Part shown: piece after piece, positions 1 through 10,465 of the stretch
How the letters are laid out: each line of letters opens with the position of its first letter
Numbering within the stretch: position 1 is the first letter of the stretch
NCBI GenBank assembly: GCA_030581615.1
Contig: JAKTTT010000010.1
Coordinates: forward strand, 62,001 to 126,000
Length of the DNA stretch: 64,000 bases
Source: Alloascoidea africana
Lineage: Eukaryota > Ascomycota > Alloascoideomycetes > Alloascoideales > Alloascoideaceae
Reading direction: 5' to 3'
Notes under the pieces: model-generated
What the model saw: only the letters and a program-made list of their open reading frames with translations
Told to the model about the DNA's origin: nothing
Database searches by the model: none
Made by a program: the position numbers and the translations under genes

Positions 1-870
1 CAGCAAATCAAGTTGTTCATTACTCAATTGGAATCTTTATGGTATTTCCTTATGGTGGTGGATACACACGATTTATTACCTCCTGGTTCTAGTCTTTCCA
101 GTTTATGGAGGACATTTGGAATTGATTTTTCTCTCATGTCTTTTTCTTTGAATCTCAAATCAAGTTTCCTCGGTTTCTCTCTTGCCTTTCAGACCTTGTT
201 TGTTCGCCTGCCTACTTGCATCTATGAATTTTATTATTGCTGTGCTTTTATTAGACTTTATGGGATTTCAATTGTTTTATTTTCATCCTTCACTTTTCCA
301 GCACCTTTTTCTTTCAATCTCTATTTTTACTCTGTCTTTCTTTTTTTTAACAGTTGATACCGTTCAGCTGCACTTTGCGGCTTACGCTTTTTTTTCCCCC
401 GCTAAATGCAGGCATAGCTTCAAAGACCCTATCTAGCAAATTCTTGCAAGAGTTTGCTTATTCAACCGATCAATCTTTGTGTTAATTGAATTTGAAAATT
501 TGATTTAGCAATCATCTTGATCACTTTTATGCTATTGTTTTTCAATTCTTCACCTTCCAACTAGTTACAACGCTCCCTCTACTTAATTTATAATATTTAA
601 TTCGATTTGCCATCTGCAAGCACTCTGTTTCATGTTGTTTTAGCCCTTTTTTTTTTACTTCCCAGTCAATATATAGTAAGACAAAATGGTTTGAAGTCTA
701 CTTTCGGGCGTATGGGTGTACAAATCCAAGACGATTATCGGACCAAAAAGCCGTTGCCAGTTTTTGCGGGAGGAAATCGTCAAAACCGTTTTTTTTTCCC
801 TACCGTCGCCACTCACTCCTCCACTGATTCTGTCTGGCTAGGACCTCAACTATCTCCAGTTTTTTCTGCA
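1..870. other. Non-coding left edge and SVF1 upstream region
   Basis: T-rich sequence with only short, low-complexity reading frames that resemble no protein family I know. A TATATA-like stretch lies near 670, about 200 bases before the proposed SVF1 start, and could be part of its promoter. I see no RNA gene or repeat. Confidence 0.5.
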
Positions 871-2134
871 ATGTTCAAGTGGGTTCAAGGAAGGTATGAA
901 CATCGCATTGCTTATCGGATCTGAATGATGTAGTTCCATCCAGCATATCGTATGTGCTGATCCACTAACCTTGGCGATCTATCGCACCAGTGTTTCTGCT
1001 CTTACAGGCTACGCCGAACCGAATTATGGAAAGGGCGCCATCCATCCCATCACGGACACTGTGATTGACAAGAACCCGTTCAGCGAGGCTACAAAGGAAG
1101 ACTTTAAGTGGCAAGTGCCCACCCATACCAACGTAGAGACCCAAACGTTTTACTTTTCTTGCTTAGAGACTGGTTACGTGGGGTTTGTCCAGGTTATTCA
1201 TTCGAATGTCGTTGGAATCCACACAACTGCACAGTTTACATTTAGACTGTATCACAAATCTGATCCTGAGAAGGAGCTGGTTTGGACATCCACTAGTTTA
1301 GAAGATTTTACTCCAGAGGAGAACAATTTTTACGCCACAAATCTGGCAATTGAATTGAATGAGGAAGGATCCGAGTACTCGATCAAATCCTTGGTCAATG
1401 AGGATTCAATTGTTGATCTGAAGATCACCAAAGAGGCCCCTGGATTCAAAGTCGGTAAGGATGGAGTAACAGTCTACGGTGAAGATTTGAACAACCCTTG
1501 GGGAACAATGAGACACATTTTTTGGCCACGAGCAAAGTGTGAGGGAACTTTGATCGTCAATGGTGACACCATCAACATTAACGGTATTACCATGTTTGTC
1601 ATGGCGTTACAGGGCATGAAACCTCACCATGCTGCTTCCAGTTGGAACTTTCTGAACTTTCAAGGTCCAACCCTTAGCGCTGTTCAAATGGAATTTACAA
1701 CCCCGTCGTCCTATGATTCTACGATTGTCTCTATAGGTGTCATTGTACAAAAGGACAAGATCTTATTTGCATCTATTGACAACAAGGCTACACATGAGGA
1801 CAGCGAAAGTGACGATGTTGGCTGGCCTGTTCCCAAATCAATTACTTTTGAGTTTGCAGGCCCTCTTGTGGATTCGACTGATGAACAGGTTGCAGAAAAT
1901 ACAGCAAAGATTGGGCACGCAACTGTGTCTGGAAAGCTTGATAAGCTCATTGAAAGAGTCGATGTTATGAGCGAGATACCAGCTTTTGTTAAGAAAGTTG
2001 TGTCTGGTGTTGTTGGAACCAAACCATACATTTATCAGTTCTGTAACAATCTACAGGCAACAGTCTCATTACCTGATTCTGAACCAATTGAAGAAGAAGG
2101 AATTGGGTATTCGGAAGCAACGTTTATATCCTAA
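871..2134 (+). CDS. SVF1: Survival factor 1 (Svf1 family), one intron
   Basis: This is a fungal Svf1 protein, a lipocalin-like cytosolic and membrane-associated factor needed for survival under oxidative and cold stress and linked to ceramide and sphingolipid handling. Exon 1 (871-893) encodes MFKWVQG plus two bases. The intron is 894-990: it starts GTATGA, has CACTAAC near 963 and ends CCAG. Exon 2 is 991-2134. The splice yields MFKWVQGSVSALTGYAEPNYG, matching the family start (S. cerevisiae begins MLKWMQG and then TAEPEYG), so the tiny first exon is well supported. The product is 388 aa, close to the usual size for the family (481 aa in S. cerevisiae, shorter in other fungi). The segment WNFLNFQG and the C-terminal half with many beta-strand-like stretches also fit. 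The stop codon is TAA. Confidence in the family is high and in the exon 1 assignment good. Confidence 0.9.
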
Positions 2135-3595
2135 GGAAATGAACTCTAGTAATAATTGCAACAAAACTTTTTTTTAGCAGTTTGGTTTCTTCACAACGTT
2201 TCCTTTTTTCTTCTCCGAAAAACGAATGTATTCTTTAAGGTATTATCTCTAATCTCACCGCATGAATTCTCTGTTATTTTTGCCCGTCTACTTAATCCTT
2301 ATGATCAAGAATATAGTATGTTTTTTATTGTTCTTCTTATTTGTCTTGAATTACTCAACCTCTCGATAATCCCGTTAATACTCAATCTTGTCAGATTCGC
2401 TTACTCTGGGATAAACAAGTTACTCTCGTACTATTCGATATATACTATATATGTGCAATACGTTCAATGTATAAATTTTCTTTTGATATCATGAAAATTT
2501 TTATCCCAGAAGGTTTGCCAGTGGGAATGAAGTCTGGCCCCAATTAGTTCAGGAATGTCGTTCCTAAACCTTAACTTACAATTGCCTACGATTCGCTCAA
2601 CCACTTCTACCAGAATTCTTTCTGTATACTGTGCATCACCAAATTAGATGTTTGAGGAAGGTCATGTTAGCCTAACATTCGGCTTATCCTAAATGATCCA
2701 GGTAACGAATTACAGGATGCTAAAGATCAATGATGCTCATTTTTTTGCCTATCAAAACTTTCAAACGGACTCTCCATCACAAAGACATCAGGTTTGCCTA
2801 AAGTATAAACAATGAGATTCCCACCTCAGTAGCCCTAACGAATTTCTTGTGTTTTATTACAGCACGACCTGTTCAAGAAGTCGAGCTTCCATTTATATCA
2901 ATTAAAACAAATGTGCCGGTATGCTACAGATTTGATTTTATGATTCAATGATGGATAATGGCGATGACATCGAAACTGGTGATCAGAATTGGCCCTTTGT
3001 ACTAAGCCTATATGATCTAATTTGTATGTATCCATAAAACAGCATTTATAACTGCTGTAGAACAGAATCGAAGCCCAGATCGTTTGGGCTTGCAGCATTA
3101 GTAGCATACCCTTTGAATTTCTGCTACTTATGCTCTCTATTCTTGTTGGCATGGCCTCCATCAGACGAGGACGTGATGGAGCTATTGAGTTTGGGGGAAC
3201 TGAAGCCGTTAAAGCATGAGTCGTTGTATGTGTAATTCAAAAACTACAACTCGTTCGTTTCAGCCATATACTCGGATGTGAAGCGTTCCTTTTACTGGCT
3301 TGTCTTTCCCTCTTAAAAGGTTTTCCTAGTCTTCTCCTTGATAAATGTAGTTTCTATTTGGTTCTTTTCTGACTATCAGAACCCCTTATTACAAATGGTC
3401 AGATGAATTACCCGTGCCCATATTAATGGCTCGGAGCAGCTTTTAACGCAGGAAAGATCGATGAATTTGCTTGTTTACTGTTTTTTATCTGCAGATGTCA
3501 TTCCATACACAGTCTCCTTTCCACAACACCCATTCAACCTTTTTGATGGTTAAATGTCATCATAGGCTTATGAGCCAGATCCACGCGGGTAGAAG
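2135..3595. other. Intergenic region, nothing recognised
   Basis: 1.46 kb of AT-rich sequence between SVF1 and SET9. Both strands have only short frames without family resemblance, including a hydrophobic 112-codon frame at 2156-2494 that looks like AT-rich chance. No tRNA-like T-loop or repeat was seen. The SET9 promoter should lie in its last few hundred bases. Confidence 0.5.
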
Positions 3596-6500
3596 ATGTT
3601 TGACGGTAACGACCTCTCACTTTTCGATGACTATCTTTCACACGTTTTGGTAGACAAGGTACGCTTGGTTGATATACGTAAGAGAGAACATTTTTATGTT
3701 TGGCATCAAGACACTAAAACTTTAGCGCTGTAGGTCCACTTCTGGTCAACAACAAGAAAAGTAAAGACTCCAAATCAAACCACTACGATTAGTTCATTGA
3801 AAATCATATCTCTTCTGAAAACGTATATTACTGTTCATAACCCCAAATTGCAACGCGTCGAACTATTTATCGAAAGGTTTTGTTCCTTAAACGAGGTGAA
3901 AAAGTTTATTATTCAGAACGTTACCCCCAAGCATTTAGAAAGAGAATTCAAAGATCATGTTCGAAAATACGCTTCTATATACCTATCACAATGTGGCTTT
4001 GAAATCGGGACCACTGATAGATATGTCAAAAGAGTTGGCCAGGAATCATGCGTGATTGCACGAAGACCATTCAAAGAAGGCCAGCCAATCCGATACCTTG
4101 TAGGATCGCTAGTAGAAATGAAAGAAGAAGAAATCGAAAAATGGGGCAAAGGAAAGGATTTTTCAATAGTTAATACGAGTCGCAAAAGAGAAGAACAACT
4201 AATGTTGGGACCCTCAAGATTCGCTAATCATGATTGTAATGCAAACGCCAGGTTTGTATCCTCAGGAAAAAGAATGACAGTTTTGGCTAAAAGAGATATA
4301 ATGGAAGGCGAAGAAATAACAGTAGAATATTCTACAGATTACTTTGGCAAGGATAACCGGGAATGTCTGTGTTGGAGCTGTGAACGCGCAAAATTGGGGG
4401 CATTCGCACCACCTGGATATTACCACCAGTTGGACCAGAAGAAACTAGCAGAGTTTAAAGCACGTTTCAATCTGACAGAATCAAAAGAACACGGGAAAGG
4501 AAAGGAAGATTATCTGACACCAGATTTTTCTGGACATGAAGAAGATGATACCTCAAACCTTCCTTTCAACTTTAAGCCATTAAATGACGAAGACATTTTA
4601 CATACAGACAAGAGCGAGCTGGCTCCTGAGCACACAGATACTGCGGTAAATGAAAAAGCAGATGGCTATTTACGACCACGAACCATAACGTCTTGGGTTC
4701 TTACGAGGAAGATTATAAAAGATGAGAAAGTTTCAGAAACTATATGGACAGTTTTGGGCTCTCGACCAAACAAGTTAGACCACGAACTAAACAAAGATTT
4801 CAAAAGGAGGCTTTACAGGACGCTCGATAGCTTTACGAATACCCAGGTATATAAGATGAGCAAGTCAAAAGTATATGACTGTTTGAACTGCGGCGTCTAT
4901 TTTACTGCAAACCCCAACACAGTTTCAAAAACGAACTCTCAACTGGTTAAAATGTATTGCCCCAGATGCTATAGACACGCGGCATTATATGGAGCGTGGT
5001 GGCCCCTTATACAGTATTGCTCCCGTGGAACAGATGAAAGCATTCGTTTCCCATACTTTGAGAATGACGAACGAATTGATGAACCACCCCCAGAGCCTGC
5101 CGACTTTAGGCCTGTATTACGAACCAATGTACAAAAGCAAGGGTTGATCAAACGGAGAGCTCGGCTTTTCAACTTAAATGGAGGTACTCAAAGTCGCCCT
5201 GGTGGCATTATAAATGGAAACAGCTCTTGGGGATTATTGGGTGATGATTCAGACGAAGATAATGATTCAAGCGAAGGTGCTGGAGCTTTTGGCAGTACCA
5301 ACTATGATTATGATGATGACGACTTGAGCTTAGAAGGTATATTGTTCAAACTCTGCAGCTCTGCGGAATCCTCCCCATCCTCTTCTCGAGAAACAACACC
5401 ATCGATCATTGAGCTTTCGAGCGATGACGAGGATAGCCATCGCAACAGCCATTCTAAAGCGACAACATCAGAAACTCATGAAACAATATTTGATGACAAA
5501 ACAGGGCATTATAAAACAATCCTTATTGATGGTGATGCCGAAGAACAGGCAAAAGCTATCCCTGAAAGTTCATTTGGCTCTGAGATTTCGGACTCAGAGA
5601 TGAGTGATGATATTTTGGATATTAGTAAGATAATCGAACTTTCTGATGATGAGGACGAAGAAAACAGTTTAATGAATCGATCCGCAAAAATGTGGGTTGA
5701 TCTGTCAGAAGATGAAGCACTGGATGACTGCGATAGAAGTGACAATGATGACATTTGCTTTACAGAAGAACATCAAATTTCTGAAGAAGTACGAAGCAAC
5801 ACTAGTTCGAGTACAAAGAGAGTGAAAAATAGTTGGAACATCCTAAACTCTCCTCGGTTAACATCTCCAAGTTCGTCAGACCAGAATCAAAGAGGACGCC
5901 AAAAAAAAGCAAGAACTAGAAATAAAACTTCTAATCACAAGAGTTACAATATCATCTCGGGTAGCGATTGTGAGTGCGAGAAAGAAGAACTGGGGAACGT
6001 GTTTAAAAGATCTTGCAGAACACGTTCCCCCACACCATTTGGGTCATTTCGACGGAGACAAATTCTGTCTGAAGAGGTTGAAGATGACAATCCAGAAATT
6101 TTAAATGAAAATTACTGCGAGCAAAGTTCAAATGCGGATATTTTAGGCCCACGGGTAGTTCAAAGGGGAGAAGATAACAGCCCCAAAATTGATAACTGCT
6201 TCTCATCTAACCATTCACAAGACAAGATGGACGCAAAACCACAGAAGGAATCCAGCGAACATTTTCAGGAAAACTTTAAAGGAGCTATTAAGTCGATCCA
6301 AAAGCCACAAGATGACAGTTTGACATCCAAACCAATTTCAAGCCCCAGCATACCCAAAAACTTTTCTAGTGATGATTCTCAAGCTCGACTGTCCTCTTCC
6401 CCTTGTAATGGTGAGGAAAAAATTGAGGATAGAGGTAGAAGCAGGATTGCTAAGCCAGTACAAAAGTCAGAAAATCAACAAACAAGAGCTCAATATGCAC

Positions 6501-8143
6501 AAGGTGTAATTGACCATCTGATCGCAACTAAAAGTCCAAGATCTGATGAAGCAAGTCAAAAATTTCAAAATTTGATGGCACCGACCAATTCTCTTACTCC
6601 TATTTTGATTGAGAAGACTTTCGAAGTTTCTACTCCAATCGGACTCTCAGATAATACAAATCCACCATTTCACATTCCCACAGTTTCAAGTGACCATGGA
6701 CTATTAAACACTAAGGGTGTACTGTCAGAACACTATGAGAAGAGTAGCTTCGAGTCCACAACTGACGGTCCTAAATTACATCAAGGAGGTCCATCTGGAG
6801 GAACTAATCTTTTGAGCCCCTTATCTCAGAGTAGGAAGTCTTTTACCTCACAGAACACTCAACAATCTGGAGCTGAAAATATATCAGAAACCAACAGCTC
6901 TAGTCACATTAAGCCTTTTACAACTATGGAAGATATGTGCAGTATATTCTCGATATCCTCTTTATCTTCTGATGTCATCGCATGTGGAAACCAAGGAAAA
7001 CAAGGAGACTTTCAACAGAAGAGTACCGACTTGGGCAAAGCTCCTGGACATACGAATGGTGATTCTTGCATGGCGGCGTCCAATTCTTTTTTGGCTTGCT
7101 CATTCAACTCTATGAACTTGGGACCGAAACTACCACCAATTAGGAGCTATGAGGAGAATGTTTGGCGACACAAACCTTTAGCCAATAAACAAGGATTTAA
7201 GAATGCTCCGAAACAGCAGATCCTGAAAACACGTCAACAGGCTAGTCGCCAAGCACCTACAACTGGAATTGTTATATCAAGTGATTCGGATGTCAGTGAA
7301 ATCCCTCACCCGTCCGTAATAAACCAGAAAAATCACGAAGCTTTGAGAGGCCAATCAAATTCCCATCCTCGTAAGACGGTCTTGAAATCGCTGTGTACCC
7401 CAAGAAGGGCATCTGTCGATGGACCTGTTGGTCTACAATCAGAGAACAGCCCCCGAAATCAATTGGGCAAGGCTGACAATAGACATCTTTCTCTTCCGAC
7501 AAAGCCTACTTTTCAAGTAGATTACGATTCATTGGAGGAAGATGATGGTGTCTATGAACCTCGAGAATCATATGTGGATGGGATAGATGATTCCTTTCAT
7601 AGACAGAGAAGACAGCTTATTAGAACTCGCTATCGTAATGGATATGCCGAGGACTTTCGGCGGTTAGACCATCTGGATTACGACTATACAGAAGATGACA
7701 GTAGAACGCAACACTCATATGCTAAGCAAACGACAACGGGCTTGAAAAATGAAATCATCAAATGGATTGCAGAACGAGCTGCAGACGAAAAGTTGAAGAG
7801 AAACAGAAATAGCCCAGCAATGCCTATGCAAAACAATGCGGAAATGCAATCTTACCTTAACTTTTCTAATGATTTGAATTTGTCTCGAATGATTGAGAAA
7901 CTTTTACCAACACCGCAAAGTTCCACAAAAGGGCAAGTATTGGACAATCATGATGTCCAGCCCAGCCTTATGTGTGATCTCGGACAAAATTCGTTTTCGG
8001 GTAACATAAACCCGAATAATGAGAATCAAACTAACAGAAAAAGATATAGAGATGAAGATGTAAATGAAGTCAACAATCAAGAGCCTTTTGAAAAGAGGTT
8101 CAAATTAATAAAAAGAGTGGTTGGACGCGTATTTAAAGAATAG
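3596..8143 (+). CDS. SET9: SET9/Kmt5-type histone H4-K20 methyltransferase with a very long C-terminal tail
   Basis: Set9 (Kmt5, Suv4-20 family) methylates lysine 20 of histone H4 in nuclear chromatin; in fission yeast this serves the DNA damage checkpoint. Exon 1 (3596-3658) gives MFDGNDLSLFDDYLSHVLVDK. The intron 3659-3733 starts GTACGC, has ACACTAAAAC and ends TAG. Exon 2 opens VHFWSTTRK, which reproduces the family N-terminus. The SET domain spans roughly residues 90-245. It has the pseudoknot motif NHDCNANARF with N186 and H187, then EEITVEYSTDYFG with Y220, and a post-SET cysteine cluster CLCWSC. The protein is 1490 aa, far longer than the 400-700 aa typical of fungal Set9. Residues after about 500 are acidic and serine-rich with repeated IELSSDDE, IIELSDDE and IVISSDSD motifs, which resemble SUMO-interacting motifs (hydrophobic core plus acidic/serine run). 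S. cerevisiae lacks this gene. Family call is strong; tail function is unknown. Confidence 0.88.
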
Positions 8144-9143
8144 CATTCTCCACTGGCATATTTTGATTGAATGCGCGATAGTAATGTCTATTTTTGAAAC
8201 CGATCTATTTTTTTGCCCTCCTTTGGTATTATTTTTTTCACAGGTCTATGTTGGTTTTTATAAAAGTTACCTTATGATTTTAATGAGGATAACTCATTTT
8301 GTATAGTCTCATGAGCCTTTTAATGTGATAGCATTTTAAGTTGTTTTTTCAGCTTATTGGTTTTCCTTTATCGTTTAATTGCTTCTTCTTCCTAACATCT
8401 TTTATATTATAGTCCTATATTCGTTTAATTGCTAAATTAGTTGTAATATATAACTGGGTACAATTAATTAACTATTGATTTCAGAATCAATTTCGGGATT
8501 TTCATAACGTCTTGAGTTTGTGAAGATGTAGCTGCTGAGTGACAGAGAACTTGAGGATGTGTTCCTTAACCATATCTAAAAATAAATCTTGCTAATAACG
8601 ATGACTACAAACCAATTGAAAAAATCAGTGCCCTTATATTCACAGAATCTATAGGTTATTGATCGCAAATGGAAAAGTCTCATCTTCATAATGTTTTCAT
8701 CGATATGTTTCTTGCCCCTCGTCGGTTGCAGTTTTTTTAAACTTTCAACAGATAAGCATTAGTGAAACAGATTTGTTTTCAGCAACAGAGGAAAGTCAAC
8801 TAATCAACAATAGAAGCAGAACCAGGAGGGACAAAAATGAAAGAAAAACGCGCTATCGAGACAAAACTAGGAATGGTTGCAGCTTGTTACCTTGTATTTC
8901 CTCTTCCCTATTCCCATAATGGATATAATTAGGCTCAGCTGCCCACGGTAGAGCAACCTAGTCCGTTCCACTGCACGTGCGAGGTTGTACCTGGCTGGCT
9001 GGGCGTGGAGCAGCAGGAGGCTCAGGAGCGTTTGCCTCGGGCTAGGAGGTGGTTTTCTGTGTCAGTTTCTATCATTGCTGGCGATTCCGCTCGCTTCTGC
9101 TTCTGCTTCTGCTTCTGCCTGTGGACACTATCTGACGAGAGTT
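8144..9143. other. Intergenic region and mannosyltransferase promoter
   Basis: 1 kb without a recognisable gene. The last 200 bases are more GC-rich and contain a CACGTG E-box (8974-8979) and a short TTCTGC hexamer repeat near 9097-9120. The reading frame of the next gene is open upstream of its first ATG to about 8985, but that part is low-complexity (SASASASAC) and lacks an ATG. Confidence 0.5.
8974..8979. promoter_or_regulatory. CACGTG E-box upstream of the mannosyltransferase gene
   Basis: A palindromic CACGTG, the core site of bHLH factors such as Cbf1 or Pho4, lies about 165 bases before the ATG at 9144. Two other CACGTG sites in this window also lie in promoters. Function is inferred from the motif only. 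Confidence 0.4.
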
Positions 9144-10358
9144 ATGTCTCTGTGCAATCCAAGCTTTTCCTTCTCGAAGAGTCGACGGATACTTAAAACG
9201 AGCCGACTAGTTCAGGGCATCGCATGCTTGGCTCTACTCTGGACTTTTACCTACTGGTCGCCCACCATCTCTATAGAGTCTCTTGGTGGAAAAGATGGGG
9301 CTGCCCACTCAATTAATATTTTGTCACAGGAAAAGGGCTCAGGCATACCCCCTGACCAGCTGAGCCAGGCTGTTCAAGAAAATTCAAAGAATAGGCTAGC
9401 TAGTTTAAACAAACCTGCTCTGGATGCACCACTTCGAGATGAGCTTGCATTTCATTTTCCATACGACGTAACAACAGCGTTTCCCAAAACTATCTGGCAA
9501 ACGTGGAAAGTGGGACTTGATAGTGGTGACTTTCCACAGACTTTTAGAGATTACGAGAGCAGTTGGACGATTCAGAATGAAGGTTATGCACACGAGGTTC
9601 TCAATGATAAGTCCTCGTTGCTCCTTGTTCAAGAAATGTTTAAGAGCGTGCCAAGAGTTCTCGAAGCATACAAGGCCATGCCTAAGCCTATACTTCAGGC
9701 CGATTTTTTCAGATACCTTGTTTTATTTGCGCGTGGTGGGGTTTACTCAGATATCGATACCAAGGGATTACGACCTGTCGATCAATGGGTTTCAACTGAA
9801 GCAGACTTGAAGGCCAAATCTAAAACTTTCCAGTTTCCTCCGGTTGGCCTTGCCATAGGAATCGAGGCAGATCCAGACCGTGAGGACTGGGATGTTTGGT
9901 ATGCAAGGAGAATCCAGTTTTGCCAATGGACAATACAGGCAAAACCAGGACATCCAGCGCTAAGAGAGCTTATCGCCAGGATAACCGAAACTACGCTCGA
10001 GAAAAAGGCCTCGGGGAAACTATCACTCTCCAAGAACAGTGATCAGGGCAGCGAAATAATGAACTGGACGGGACCTGCGGTGTGGACAGATACCATCTTT
10101 GACTATTTAAATGAGTTTAAGACCGAGGAGGAGCAACGCAACGCCAATAAGGAGCGAATAGACTGGAGAAGCATCACAGGCAGAGAGAGCCCGCTGGTCC
10201 TGTCTGACATCCTCATTCTGCCCATCACCAGCTTCAGCCCCGGCGTCGGGCAGATGGGGTCCAAGTACGACGACGACGAGCTGGCCTACGCCAAACATTT
10301 GTTTCGCGGGACGTGGAAACCTGAGAAGGAGCGAATGGGCATGGTCTCGCACAACTGA
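9144..10358 (+). CDS. Alpha-1,6-mannosyltransferase, OCH1/HOC1 family (GT32)
   Basis: A Golgi type II membrane glycosyltransferase that adds alpha-1,6-mannose to N-glycan cores (Och1) or acts in the mannan polymerase complex (Hoc1). The first in-frame ATG (9144) gives a short cytosolic basic N-terminus, a membrane anchor at about residues 24-45 (GIACLALLWTFTYW), a stem, then the catalytic domain of a 404-aa protein. Family motifs are intact: PKTIWQTWKVG, ADFFRYLVLFARGG followed by YSDIDT with the DXD metal site, GIEADPDREDW, ARRIQFCQWTIQAKPGHP, NWTGPAVWTD and LPITSFSPGVGQMG. The length (about 400) is closer to Hoc1 than to S. cerevisiae Och1 (480 aa), and the two paralogues are too alike here to decide by eye. 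The stop lies 107 bases before the NPR3 ATG, so NPR3 has a very small upstream region. Confidence 0.9.
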   Translation: MSLCNPSFSFSKSRRILKTSRLVQGIACLALLWTFTYWSPTISIESLGGKDGAAHSINILSQEKGSGIPPDQLSQAVQENSKNRLASLNKPALDAPLRDELAFHFPYDVTTAFPKTIWQTWKVGLDSGDFPQTFRDYESSWTIQNEGYAHEVLNDKSSLLLVQEMFKSVPRVLEAYKAMPKPILQADFFRYLVLFARGGVYSDIDTKGLRPVDQWVSTEADLKAKSKTFQFPPVGLAIGIEADPDREDWDVWYARRIQFCQWTIQAKPGHPALRELIARITETTLEKKASGKLSLSKNSDQGSEIMNWTGPAVWTDTIFDYLNEFKTEEEQRNANKERIDWRSITGRESPLVLSDILILPITSFSPGVGQMGSKYDDDELAYAKHLFRGTWKPEKERMGMVSHN

Positions 10359-10465
10359 AAAATCCGCTTGTGCGCGCACATTTGCGAGTACACCCGTACG
10401 CCCAATAGGTTTGCGTGTTTCTGTCTGGAGAGGGACTATCAGCAGTAGTTTAGGAATAGTACCAT

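Noticed and set aside
2156-2494. 112-codon hydrophobic frame after SVF1
   Set aside because: Composition is that expected from T-rich DNA; it starts 20 bases after SVF1 ends and resembles nothing known.
8985-9143. Upstream extension of the mannosyltransferase frame
   Set aside because: It has no ATG and is repeat-derived (SASASASAC); the ATG at 9144 gives the expected type II membrane topology.
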